DNA of 19,544 nt from an uncultured Clostridium sp. (GCA_900555045.1 USJW01000095.1:1-19544); one strand, 5' to 3'. Counted from the stretch's first letter, positions 1 to 7,665 are shown. Numbers and translations are program-made. The notes: generated from the letters alone by a model not told the origin.

Positions 1-7
1 TTTTTTT

Positions 8-72
8 CAAGCAGAAGACGGCATACGAGATGACGTCAGTGACTGGAGTTCAGACGTGTGCTCTTCCGATCT
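8..72 (+). other. Illumina P7 index adapter (sequencing artefact)
   Basis: Bases 8-31 equal the 24-nt Illumina P7 flow-cell sequence, bases 32-38 (GACGTCA) sit where the sample index belongs, and bases 39-72 equal the TruSeq read-2 adapter ending in CTCTTCCGATCT. A T-run (1-7) precedes it. This is library adapter left in the assembly, not genomic DNA. Any open reading frame running through it is artificial, and true sequence starts at about base 73. It also shows that the left edge is a contig end where assembly quality may be poor. Confidence 0.98.
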
Positions 73-499
73 GTGCCGAGTATCCCAACGGGCAGATCCT
101 GATCGAGAACGGCAAAATTAAAGCGGTGGGGGAGAACGTGGAAAAGCCGGAAGGCGCTGAGGAGATCGACGCCGGTGGGCATCTGGTGACGCCCGGAATG
201 ATCGACGCCCACTGTCACATCGGACGTTTGGGCAGTGCCCTGCGCTGGGAGGGCGAGGACGCCAACGAGGAGATGGATCCCATACCCCCCATCTTCGCGG
301 CATCGACTCCATCGATCCCCTGGACGAGTACGAGAAATCCGAGAGCAGCGACAGGAAGCGTCCGCCCTTTGACATGAAAATGGAGGCTCTGCTGCCTGTG
401 ATCAGAAAGCAGATCCCGTTAAAGGCCCACGTGCACCGCGCGGACGACATCTGCACGGCGATCCGTATCATTGATGGAAAAATTGTTTATAAAGCGTGA
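73..499 (+). pseudogene. Broken amidohydrolase (5' truncated, frameshifted, internally deleted)
   Basis: Bases 73 to about 284 encode the start of an amidohydrolase-superfamily metal-dependent hydrolase: a small beta-domain segment (GQILIENGKIKAVG) and then the first metal-binding strand with the HxH motif (DAHCHIG). The roughly dozen N-terminal residues are lost to the adapter. At about 283-285 one A seems to be missing: ATA-CCC where the family's D-P-I-T-P-H needs ATA-ACC. After this the frame shifts and continues as TPHLRGIDSIDPLD. That runs straight into EYEKSESSDRKRP (junction near 321-330) and DMKMEALLPVIRKQIPLKAH, skipping about 90-100 residues that full-length relatives have from memory. 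HRADDICTAIRI then joins directly to the C-terminal IDGKIVYKA stop (junction near 465-472), losing the rest of the barrel with the last catalytic Asp. About 140 of an expected 380-400 residues remain. It is either a decayed gene or a collapsed assembly at the contig end. The stop overlaps the region just before the next gene, so it was probably the preceding gene of the same operon. Confidence 0.75.
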
Positions 500-522
500 A
501 CATAACGAAGGAGGATAACAAA

Positions 523-1554
523 ATGTATCAAGGGAAAACACACATTCACATTGAAAACAGCGACGGCTCACCGCAGGTATTTAATGCGACGAGAGAGCAG
601 GTTCAGGCGCTTCTGGACAGAAATCCGGATTTGGCGGATGAGCTCTACATCACCATCGGCTGCAGCGACGCAGATCCGGTGGACCAGTGGTCACAGGAAG
701 ATTTAGATGAGTATTACGGCTACATGAAGACCGCGGATATCCTGGTGGGATACACCCTTCCCCAGCAGGGAATAAAGGAGTATGCCCCCAACCTGAAGAT
801 GATCCACTTTATCAGCTCCGGCGTTGAGCATGTGACTCCGTTCGACTGGGTTCCCGAGGGGATCGCGGTGGTCAACAACAGAGGCGTGCACCTGCCCAAA
901 TCCGGCGAGTCCTTCGCCATGTTCCTCTACATGATCAACGCAGGGATTCCGCGCCTGGCGTACTCCCAGAAAAAGGGAAAATGGGACAGAAACTTCAGCT
1001 CCGTGATCAAGGGGAAGACCCTTGTGGTGGTGGGCGTAGGTCACCAGGGCGGCGAGATGGCCCGCCAGGCCAAGAGACTGGGCATGTACGTCATCGGCGT
1101 GAACCGCCACGTGGTGGAAAACGAGTACTGCGACGAGATGTTGCCGTTCGAGCGGATGAAGGAGGCCTTTGAGAGAGCGGACATCGTGTCCCTTCACGTT
1201 CCGTTAACCGACGCAACCCGCGGGATGATCAACGAGGAGACCCTCGGCTGGCTGCCGAAGCATGCGGGACTCATCAATATTTCCCGCGGCCCGGTGGTGG
1301 ATGAGAAGGCGCTGCACGACAAGCTGGTTGCCGGCGAGCTGGCCTGCGCGATATCCGACGTGTTCTGCCAGGAACCGCTTCCCGCAGACCACTTCTTCTG
1401 GGATACGCCGAACCTGACCATTCTGCCGCACATCTCCTCGGATGACCTTGTGAACTATATTCCGCGCACCCTGGATCTGACGATCCGGAATCTGCGAAAC
1501 GCGAGAGAGGGCAAGCCGCTTGAGAACGTGATCGACCTTGCAAAAGGATATTAA
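523..1554 (+). CDS. D-2-hydroxyacid dehydrogenase, paralogue A
   Basis: A 343-residue cytoplasmic NAD(P)-dependent oxidoreductase of the D-isomer-specific 2-hydroxyacid dehydrogenase family, interconverting a 2-oxoacid and a D-2-hydroxyacid. The N-terminal part is the substrate-binding lobe. The Rossmann lobe starts near residue 160 with nucleotide motif GVGHQG (171-176). The catalytic triad is visible: R255 in NISRGP, E284 in CQEPLP, H303 in LPHISS. The residue after the second strand is N194 followed by R195, not the Asp usual in NAD-specific enzymes, hinting at NADP(H) preference. The ATG at 523 is chosen because AAGGAGG lies 8 bases upstream (508-514); a GTG at 496 in frame has no such site. 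It begins 23 bases after the broken amidohydrolase and is followed by a paralogue of identical length. The family assignment is firm; the substrate is unknown. Confidence 0.92.
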   Translation: MYQGKTHIHIENSDGSPQVFNATREQVQALLDRNPDLADELYITIGCSDADPVDQWSQEDLDEYYGYMKTADILVGYTLPQQGIKEYAPNLKMIHFISSGVEHVTPFDWVPEGIAVVNNRGVHLPKSGESFAMFLYMINAGIPRLAYSQKKGKWDRNFSSVIKGKTLVVVGVGHQGGEMARQAKRLGMYVIGVNRHVVENEYCDEMLPFERMKEAFERADIVSLHVPLTDATRGMINEETLGWLPKHAGLINISRGPVVDEKALHDKLVAGELACAISDVFCQEPLPADHFFWDTPNLTILPHISSDDLVNYIPRTLDLTIRNLRNAREGKPLENVIDLAKGY

Positions 1555-1571
1555 TCGGGGGATTTGAGACA

Positions 1572-2603
1572 TTGGAAAAGATGAAAATAATGATTCTGAC
1601 CGCGGAGGACAGCAAAAAGGTGTTCCGGATGAACCAGGAGCGCCTGGAGGCGGCACTTGAAAGACATCCCCAGGTCAGAGAGCTCGCAGAGTTTGAGATC
1701 TGCCGGACTTCCACCAGCTATGAGGATGCTCCGGGATGGAATGAGAAGGACTATGAGATGTTTTACCGGGCAGTGGCCGACAAGGACGCGATCATCGGCT
1801 ATATGTTCCCGCTTGAGACCTTCCGCGAGAAGGCGCCGAACGTGAAGTACATCCACATCATAGGAGCCGGCGTGGAGCATCTGTTCCCGCTCACCTGGCT
1901 GCCCGAGCACACAAAGCTGACAAACAGCCGCGGCGCCCACGCTCCCAAGACCTGTGAATACGCGATGATGGCCATGCTCATGCTGGGCAACAACATGCCC
2001 AGGCTGTACACCGCCCAGCGCGAGAGCCGCTGGGATGGACATTTCCTCACAGTGGTGGAGGGAAAGACGGCGCTGATCGTGGGCTGCGGCAAGCAGGGCT
2101 CCGCGGTTGCGCTGGCGGCCAAGCGCCTGGGGATAAAGGCCATCGGCGTGGATCCCAGCGTGACATCCAAGGAGGGCTTTGAGAAGATCGTTCACCCAGA
2201 TGCACTCCCTCAGGTGCTGCCCGAGGCCGACTACGTGTTCCTGACCATGCCTTCCACGAAGGATACCTATCATTTTTTCGGCGCCGCGCAGTTCGCTGCG
2301 ATGAAGCCGGGGGCGGGATTTGTCAACATCTGCCGCGGAAAGGTGCTGGACACCGATGCCATGCTTGCCGCACTTGAATCCGGCGCCATCTCCGGCGCGG
2401 TTCTGGATGTGTACGAGCAGGAGCCGCTTCCGTCTGACTCCCCGCTGTGGACGGCAAAGAACCTTGTGATGACCCCACACATGGGCTGTGACGACGAGGA
2501 AAATTATATCCACAGATGCTTTGACATCTTTTTTGAGAACCTGCTTAAGATGGCAAAGGGAGAAGAACTAGACAACTTGGTTGACCGGAACCGGGGATAT
2601 TAA
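1572..2603 (+). CDS. D-2-hydroxyacid dehydrogenase, paralogue B
   Basis: A second D-2-hydroxyacid dehydrogenase of 343 residues, alignable end to end with its upstream neighbour. GCGKQG (171-176), R255 (NICRGK), E284 (YEQEPLP) and H303 (TPHMGC) fall at exactly the same residue numbers, and both proteins end in Gly-Tyr, so the two are a tandem duplication that has diverged substantially. D194 (IGVDPS) follows the second Rossmann strand, the usual mark of NAD(H) specificity, in contrast to Asn-Arg in paralogue A. The start is uncertain: TTG at 1572 has a modest GGGGGA site nine bases upstream and gives a length equal to A, while ATG at 1581 is an alternative lacking a site. It lies 17 bases after A, so the two are probably co-transcribed and co-translated. 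A small hairpin (2614-2628, ACTGCC/GGCAGT) lies between this gene and the transporter genes. Confidence 0.91.
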   Translation: MEKMKIMILTAEDSKKVFRMNQERLEAALERHPQVRELAEFEICRTSTSYEDAPGWNEKDYEMFYRAVADKDAIIGYMFPLETFREKAPNVKYIHIIGAGVEHLFPLTWLPEHTKLTNSRGAHAPKTCEYAMMAMLMLGNNMPRLYTAQRESRWDGHFLTVVEGKTALIVGCGKQGSAVALAAKRLGIKAIGVDPSVTSKEGFEKIVHPDALPQVLPEADYVFLTMPSTKDTYHFFGAAQFAAMKPGAGFVNICRGKVLDTDAMLAALESGAISGAVLDVYEQEPLPSDSPLWTAKNLVMTPHMGCDDEENYIHRCFDIFFENLLKMAKGEELDNLVDRNRGY

Positions 2604-2650
2604 TCGTTTTCCAACTGCCTGGGGCAGTGAGAGAATAGGAGGAGGAGCGT

Positions 2651-4090
2651 ATGAATCATACAGAAGACACCGGGTTAAAAAAACTTGCGGTGCAGATTGT
2701 GACAACATACGAGCGTATGAAACGAAATGCAGCTTACCGTGCGCTTTCGCTGATTTTCGGCTGTATTACTCTGATAATCGTCAAGCTGGTGCAGATGGCC
2801 AGCAAGGAGAAAAATGCCGCCAGAACCCGCCGCGAACAGCTGTATAAGGAGCTTGTGGACCAGGGTGAGCTGACCGCGCTTAAGGCGGAGGCTGTGGAAC
2901 AGATTCAGAGAAAGAATCAGTTCTTTAACAAGAAAATGTCTGAGAGCGAGGTGCAGCGGCAGGCGGAGAAGGCCGCCCTGCAGGAGCTGGACGGCAAGGT
3001 GAACCGTCTCCTCGAGCTCGAGGGCATCGACGCCAGCAAGACCAGCGAGTTTCACGATACGTTTGTAAAACTGCTCAGCAAAGCGCCGTTTTTGATTTTT
3101 TCCGTCATCGTGTCCTTCCCCATGTATATCTTGATCGCGATCTACATGCGGCCCTATTTAAAGTTTACGGTAGACCGTATGGCGATGCTGGTTTTCGTGC
3201 TCTTCGGCGTAATCTTTTTGGTCTTCTCCATCCTCTATATTTCTCCGTCCGACCCGGCGGTGAATATTCTGGGTGACAAGGCGACACCGGAGCAGATTGA
3301 ACAGTTCCGTGAGATCTACGGCCTCAACAAGCCGTACATCGGCCAGTTTATCGACACGGTCAAGCGGATCGCCACCTTTGACCTCGGGCGCTCCTTCGTC
3401 GGCAATGAGGACATCAGCGAGGCCATCGCCCGCAAGTTCCCCGTCACCATGCAGCTGGCGCTGTGTTCCATCAGTTGGGCGCTGCTGGCGGGCGTCGCGG
3501 TCGGCGTTGTCTCCGCAATCAGACAGTACAGCGCATTCGACAACATCTCCATGCTGGTTGTGCTGCTGGCGCTGTCCATCCCGCACTTCTGGCTGGGCCT
3601 TGTGCTGGTGCTCAATTTCTCCATCAAGCTGGGATGGCTCCCCGCGATTTACAAGGCGGGCTCCTGGAAGAGTATGATCATGCCGGCCTTTGTCCTGGGC
3701 ACGGGCTACGCGGCCGGTATCGCCCGAATGACCCGGTCCAGTATGCTGGAGGTCAAGTCCTCCGACTACGTGATGACCGCAAGGGCCAAGGGCCTCAGCG
3801 AGCGAGCTGTCACCTTCCGCCACATCTTAAGAAACGCGCTGATCCCGATTATCACCATGGTCGGCATGCAGTTCGGCGGCATCGTCGCCGGAGCGCCCAC
3901 CACGGAGAAGGTGTTTGGAATCAGCGGTATCGGTATCTATATTGTAGATAAGGAATTCGTGCCGGATACCCCGGCGGTTGTGGCCAGCGTGGTGTACTGC
4001 TCCGTGGCAATCAGCCTTGCCAATCTGCTGGTCGATATTTTGTACACCTTCATCGATCCCAGAATCAAGACGCATCTGAAAGACTACTAG
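2651..4090 (+). CDS. Dpp/Opp-type ABC importer permease 1 (DppB-like) with N-terminal extension
   Basis: A 479-residue integral membrane subunit of a peptide/nickel-type ABC importer. Residues from about 172 match a whole DppB-type permease: first membrane segment leading into ISPSDPA, then several more, and the ATPase-contacting EAA loop at 372-397 (ARAKGLSERAVTFRHILRNA), ending IDPRIK. DppB proteins are normally 300-340 residues. The first 170 residues here are extra: a membrane segment at about 30-49, a strongly charged and probably coiled-coil stretch at about 50-125 rich in Lys, Glu, Gln and Arg, and a second membrane segment at about 145-166. The ATG follows a very strong AGGAGGAG site, and the extension keeps normal codon use, so it is likely translated. 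A second permease gene starts 16 bases downstream. The permease role is firm; the extension has no function I recognise. Confidence 0.9.
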   Translation: MNHTEDTGLKKLAVQIVTTYERMKRNAAYRALSLIFGCITLIIVKLVQMASKEKNAARTRREQLYKELVDQGELTALKAEAVEQIQRKNQFFNKKMSESEVQRQAEKAALQELDGKVNRLLELEGIDASKTSEFHDTFVKLLSKAPFLIFSVIVSFPMYILIAIYMRPYLKFTVDRMAMLVFVLFGVIFLVFSILYISPSDPAVNILGDKATPEQIEQFREIYGLNKPYIGQFIDTVKRIATFDLGRSFVGNEDISEAIARKFPVTMQLALCSISWALLAGVAVGVVSAIRQYSAFDNISMLVVLLALSIPHFWLGLVLVLNFSIKLGWLPAIYKAGSWKSMIMPAFVLGTGYAAGIARMTRSSMLEVKSSDYVMTARAKGLSERAVTFRHILRNALIPIITMVGMQFGGIVAGAPTTEKVFGISGIGIYIVDKEFVPDTPAVVASVVYCSVAISLANLLVDILYTFIDPRIKTHLKDY

Positions 4091-4106
4091 GAAAGGGGGG
4101 AGCGAG

Positions 4107-5615
4107 ATGAAACTAACTGAATATCAGCAAAAAATGAACAAAATTAAGCTGGGCGGCTTTGTAGAGTACAAGAACATGGCATTCTCCATGGGTGCAACCA
4201 TGATCCTGTGCCTGATCTTTCTGCTTGCCAGCTATGACTTTATTAATGGCAAGGTCTCTACCGTGATGCTCACGGTCGGCTGCCTGTATCTCTTCATGTC
4301 CCTCTACATGTTCGTGGTACTCCAGAGGATAAAAAAGGAAATTGTGGAAAAGGGTGAGATCAGCAAGGCCACAAGACGCCTGGGCTGGCCCATGACACTG
4401 TTTGTGCTGACGGGCAACTTCTTCGGCACCATCGGCGGCATGTACCTGATCACAAAAAACAAGTGTATTGAATATCAGCTGTCCGTGTACATGATTGCCA
4501 ACCTGATCATGGTGATGCTGGTTTCGGCGCTGAATATCTTCAAACCCGCCATTCCCTATTATTTTGATCTGGGTATGGGGCTGTTAGCTGCTTTGCTGGT
4601 CTTCTACATCTTTGTCGCAAGGATGCTGGCGAAGCATGCGGATGAACACAACATCGATCCAAAGCTCAAGCTGCTGCTGATCCCGCTGGCGCTCAGCACG
4701 ATCACGGGCAATTTATTTGCGCTGATCCTGGCGGTCACCATGTTCAAGCGCCTTTACCAGAAAAATAAGGAGATCTCCATCGAGTGGATCGACATCATGC
4801 GCCGTCTGTTCCGCAACTACATGGCGGTAATCGGCATGTTCATCGTGATATTCCTGGTGTCCATCTCCCTTTGCAGCTACCTGACCTTCGACTATGCCGT
4901 GTCGGTGGAGAACAACTACAGCGCACTGTTCCAGAGCCCGTCCCTGGCCTATCCCTTCGGAACGGACAACTTCGGGCGCTGCATCTTCTCCCGAATCGTG
5001 TTCGGCGCGCGTATTTCCCTGAGCGTCGGCATCGCGGCCATCGTGATCCCGCTGCTTGTGGGCGGCACCCTGGGCGCCTTTGCCGGGTATTACGGCAAAG
5101 CGGTGGACAACATTATCATGCGTCTCCTGGATACGCTCTATGCGATCCCGTCCATCCTTTTATCCATCGCCATCATCGCATCCTTCGGCGCCAGCACCAT
5201 CTCCCTGATCATGGCGATCAGTATTGCGGGTATCCCTGTGTACGCCCGTCTCGTGCGAGCGACGGTGCTCGGCATCGCAAACTCCGAGTACGTGGAGGCC
5301 GCGAAGGCGTGCGGCGCGACCAACCGCATCATTATCTTCAAACACATTGTGCCGAACTCCCTGGCACCCCTGATCGTGCGTTCCACTCTTGAGATCGGCA
5401 CCGCGGTGCTGTCCACGAGTACGCTGAGCTATCTGGGAATCGGTATTCCGGCGCATATACCGGAGTGGGGCAATGTCCTCAGAGCGGGCAGCACCTACCT
5501 GGAGGAGCACCCATATATGGCCATCTTCCCTGGCCTTGCCATCATACTGATTGTGCTGGCGTTTAACTTTTTCGGTGACGGCTTGCGGGATGCTCTGGAT
5601 CCCAAGATGAAGTAA
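4107..5615 (+). CDS. Dpp/Opp-type ABC importer permease 2 (DppC-like) with six-segment N-terminal extension
   Basis: A 502-residue partner permease. Residues from about 228 form a complete DppC-type subunit: first membrane segment at 237-258, FGTDNFGRCIFSR near 284-296, the EAA loop at 394-420 (YVEAAKACGATNRIIIFKHI then VPNSLAP), SYLGIGIP, and a C-terminus of GDGLRDALDP. A normal DppC is about 280-310 residues. The extra 225 N-terminal residues hold six probable membrane segments (about 24-42, 51-72, 94-116, 125-144, 152-172, 186-212). The third and sixth share a TGN[FL]F motif (102-106 and 200-204), suggesting a duplicated three-segment unit. A GGGGGGAG site precedes the ATG, 12 bases precede the first ATPase gene, and the upstream permease is also extended, so this arrangement is not an annotation error in one gene. 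The permease role is firm; the extension is unassigned. Confidence 0.9.
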   Translation: MKLTEYQQKMNKIKLGGFVEYKNMAFSMGATMILCLIFLLASYDFINGKVSTVMLTVGCLYLFMSLYMFVVLQRIKKEIVEKGEISKATRRLGWPMTLFVLTGNFFGTIGGMYLITKNKCIEYQLSVYMIANLIMVMLVSALNIFKPAIPYYFDLGMGLLAALLVFYIFVARMLAKHADEHNIDPKLKLLLIPLALSTITGNLFALILAVTMFKRLYQKNKEISIEWIDIMRRLFRNYMAVIGMFIVIFLVSISLCSYLTFDYAVSVENNYSALFQSPSLAYPFGTDNFGRCIFSRIVFGARISLSVGIAAIVIPLLVGGTLGAFAGYYGKAVDNIIMRLLDTLYAIPSILLSIAIIASFGASTISLIMAISIAGIPVYARLVRATVLGIANSEYVEAAKACGATNRIIIFKHIVPNSLAPLIVRSTLEIGTAVLSTSTLSYLGIGIPAHIPEWGNVLRAGSTYLEEHPYMAIFPGLAIILIVLAFNFFGDGLRDALDPKMK

Positions 5616-5627
5616 GGGGGTGAAATT

Positions 5628-6611
5628 GTGACAGAAAATTTGCTTGAGGTTAAAAACCTTTGTGTTAACTATGTGACTGAGGACCGCACGGTCAAGGCGG
5701 TCAGCGGCGCTTCCTTCAGCCTTGGAAAGGGCGAGAGCATGGGGCTCGTGGGAGAGACCGGAGCCGGAAAAACCACCATCGCCCTCTCCATCATGCAGCT
5801 GGTGCCATATCCGCCCGGCATCATCGTGGACGGAGAGATCTACTTTAAGGGCAAGAACGTGATCGAGAACACGGAGAAGGAAAACCAGAAGATCCGCGGA
5901 AACGGTATCTCGATGATCTTCCAGGATCCCATGACCGCCTTAAACCCGACGATGCCCATCGGCAAGCAGATGGTGGAGGTTGTGCTGAAGCACACCAAAG
6001 CCACGCGCAAGGAGGCGGAGGAGCAGTGCAAGAAGCTGATGGAGACGGTGGGAATCCGTCGGGACCGCTTTAACGACTACCCCCATCAGCTCTCAGGCGG
6101 CATGAAGCAGCGAATCATCATCGCCATGGCGCTGCTGTGCAGCCCGGAATTATTGATCGCCGATGAGCCCACCACGGCCCTTGACGTGACCATCCAGGCG
6201 CAGGTTTTGGAGCTGATGCGCGAGCTGATCGGAAAATCCAATATGTCCTTGATTTTGATCACCCATGATTTGGGCGTCGTGGCGGAGACCTGCGACAAGG
6301 TCTGCATCATGTATGCCGGCGAGATCGTGGAGTCCGGCGCGGTCAAGACGGTGTACAAAAACCCGCGGCATCCGTACACCCGCGGCCTGTTTGAATCCAT
6401 TCCGAGGCTGGAGGACGACGATGTCCGCCTGACACCCATTGAGGGCTCGATTCCCAACCCTGCCGCACTGCCGGAAGGCTGTAAATTCCACCCGCGGTGC
6501 AAATACTGCTCGGATATCTGTAAGAAGGAAGCACCGCCGGAGCGGGTGGACGAGGAGACAGGGCAGGTATTTCGGTGCCATTTTGATCTGTTTAACGGAG
6601 GTGGTAAATAG
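5628..6611 (+). CDS. Dpp/Opp-type ABC importer ATP-binding subunit 1 (DppD-like)
   Basis: A 327-residue cytoplasmic ATPase that would pair with the second ATPase under the two permeases. It shows Walker A GETGAGKTT (42-50), Q-loop Q99 (IFQDPMTALNP), signature LSGGMKQ (155-161), Walker B LLIADEP (175-181) and switch H213 (ITHDLG). The C-terminal oligopeptide-transporter domain follows, with IPNPAALPEGCKFHPRC and cysteines 285, 291, 294 and 298, typical of the OppD/DppD group, where such cysteines can hold an Fe-S cluster in some members. Length is normal. It starts at GTG behind a GGGGG site overlapping the end of the permease gene, and its stop shares one base with the next start, which suggests coupled translation. 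Confidence 0.95.
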   Translation: MTENLLEVKNLCVNYVTEDRTVKAVSGASFSLGKGESMGLVGETGAGKTTIALSIMQLVPYPPGIIVDGEIYFKGKNVIENTEKENQKIRGNGISMIFQDPMTALNPTMPIGKQMVEVVLKHTKATRKEAEEQCKKLMETVGIRRDRFNDYPHQLSGGMKQRIIIAMALLCSPELLIADEPTTALDVTIQAQVLELMRELIGKSNMSLILITHDLGVVAETCDKVCIMYAGEIVESGAVKTVYKNPRHPYTRGLFESIPRLEDDDVRLTPIEGSIPNPAALPEGCKFHPRCKYCSDICKKEAPPERVDEETGQVFRCHFDLFNGGGK

Positions 6612-7576
6612 TGGGGACCTTATTGGAGGTGAGAAACCTCAAAAAATACTTCCAGGTGCCCAAAGGGTACCTGCATGCCGTAGATGATGTGAGCTTTAAG
6701 ATTAACGAGGGGGAGACCCTGGGGATCGTGGGCGAGAGCGGATGCGGAAAGAGCACCCTGGGGCGCGCGATTCTCCGCCTGCATGAGCCAACCTCCGGCA
6801 CGGTTTTGTTTGACGGCATGAACGTCACCGGGATGGACAAGCAGGAGATGCGCTCTCTGCGCAAATACATGCAGATCATCTTCCAGGACCCGTACGCCTC
6901 CTTAAACCCGCGTTTTACGGTGGCCCAGATCATCGAGGAACCGCTGCGGCTGCACAAAATCTACTCCTCGGAGGCAGAAATCCAGGCGCGTGTGGAAGAG
7001 CTGATGGACATGGTGGGCCTTTCCGCCCGCATGCAGAACGCCTACCCCCACGAGTTTGACGGAGGCCGGCGCCAGCGAATCGTAATCGCGCGGGCACTTG
7101 CCGTGAATCCCCGGTTCATCGTGTGTGACGAGCCGGTGTCGGCGCTGGACGTCTCGATCCAGGCCCAGATATTAAACCTGATGATCGACCTGCAGAAGGA
7201 GTTGAACCTGACCTACATTTTCATCTCCCATAACCTGAGCGTTGTGAAGCATATTTCCACCGACGTGGGAGTGATGTATCTGGGGCAGCTGATTGAGAAG
7301 GCGCCCAAGAGCATGATCTATAAAAACCCGCTGCACCCGTACACCATTGCCCTTTTAAACGCGATTCCATCTCTGAATCCGGAGGCAAGGCGGGAGCGGC
7401 AGATCTTGAAGGGTGAGCTGACGAGCCCGGTCAATCCGAAGCCGGGCTGCAGATTCAGCGCCAGATGTCCGTTTGCCGAGGAGCGCTGCTTCGCAGTCAA
7501 CCCTGTCATGAAAGAGGTAGAACCGGGTCACTTTGTTGCCTGTCACCGCATCACAAAGAATACCGGCATCGAGTAA
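6611..7576 (+). CDS. Dpp/Opp-type ABC importer ATP-binding subunit 2 (DppF-like)
   Basis: A 321-residue cytoplasmic ATPase. It has Walker A GESGCGKST (41-49), Q-loop Q92 (FQDPYASLNP), Walker B IVCDEP with D173 and E174, H207 (ISHNLS) and an OppF-type C-terminal domain (SPVNPKPGCRFSARCPFAE) with cysteines. The signature loop reads FDGGRRQ (149-155) instead of LSGGQRQ. The Ser that normally contacts the gamma-phosphate of the opposing ATP is Asp, so the two ATP sites of the heterodimer may not be equivalent; from memory this variant recurs in Clostridia DppF-like proteins. The GTG start at 6611 overlaps the previous stop by one base and has GGAGGTGG just upstream. The gene's last bases form the left arm of a long hairpin. 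Confidence 0.94.
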   Translation: MGTLLEVRNLKKYFQVPKGYLHAVDDVSFKINEGETLGIVGESGCGKSTLGRAILRLHEPTSGTVLFDGMNVTGMDKQEMRSLRKYMQIIFQDPYASLNPRFTVAQIIEEPLRLHKIYSSEAEIQARVEELMDMVGLSARMQNAYPHEFDGGRRQRIVIARALAVNPRFIVCDEPVSALDVSIQAQILNLMIDLQKELNLTYIFISHNLSVVKHISTDVGVMYLGQLIEKAPKSMIYKNPLHPYTIALLNAIPSLNPEARRERQILKGELTSPVNPKPGCRFSARCPFAEERCFAVNPVMKEVEPGHFVACHRITKNTGIE

Positions 7577-7592
7577 AAAATGCCGGTATTCT
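7557..7592 (+). promoter_or_regulatory. Perfect 13-bp stem-loop over the stop codon of the second ATPase gene
   Basis: AGAATACCGGCAT (7557-7569) pairs perfectly with ATGCCGGTATTCT (7580-7592) around a 10-base loop that contains the TAA stop. No T-run follows, so it is not a classical intrinsic terminator. Such hairpins between ABC transporter genes often protect 3' ends or partly attenuate, letting binding-protein mRNA accumulate separately from membrane-subunit mRNA. The structure is seen; the role is inferred. Confidence 0.7.
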
Positions 7593-7665
7593 GCGGGCTG
7601 ACAGACTGCGGCAGGGGTCTAGTCACTTTATATGAGTTTTGCGGGAGGAGGGAGAGTAAAAAGGC

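Noticed and set aside
30..377. Open frame starting inside the first 40 bases and running into the amidohydrolase
   Set aside because: Its first 14 codons are adapter sequence and its last 30 or so are the frameshifted part; only the middle is real amidohydrolase.
703..1197. 164-codon minus-strand frame opposite dehydrogenase A
   Set aside because: Shadow of a conserved coding region with no independent support.
1551..2513. 320-codon open frame on the minus strand across dehydrogenase B
   Set aside because: It mirrors a well-supported dehydrogenase, has no ribosome site, and its His/Leu/Gly-rich translation has no recognisable domain; high-GC coding bias explains it.
2614..2628. ACTGCC-TGG-GGCAGT hairpin before permease 1
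   Set aside because: Six base pairs with no T-run; may modestly affect translation but is not strong enough to list as a regulatory site.
3158..3823. 221-codon open frame on the minus strand across permease 1
   Set aside because: Hydrophilic nonsense-like translation opposite clear permease motifs, with no start signal.
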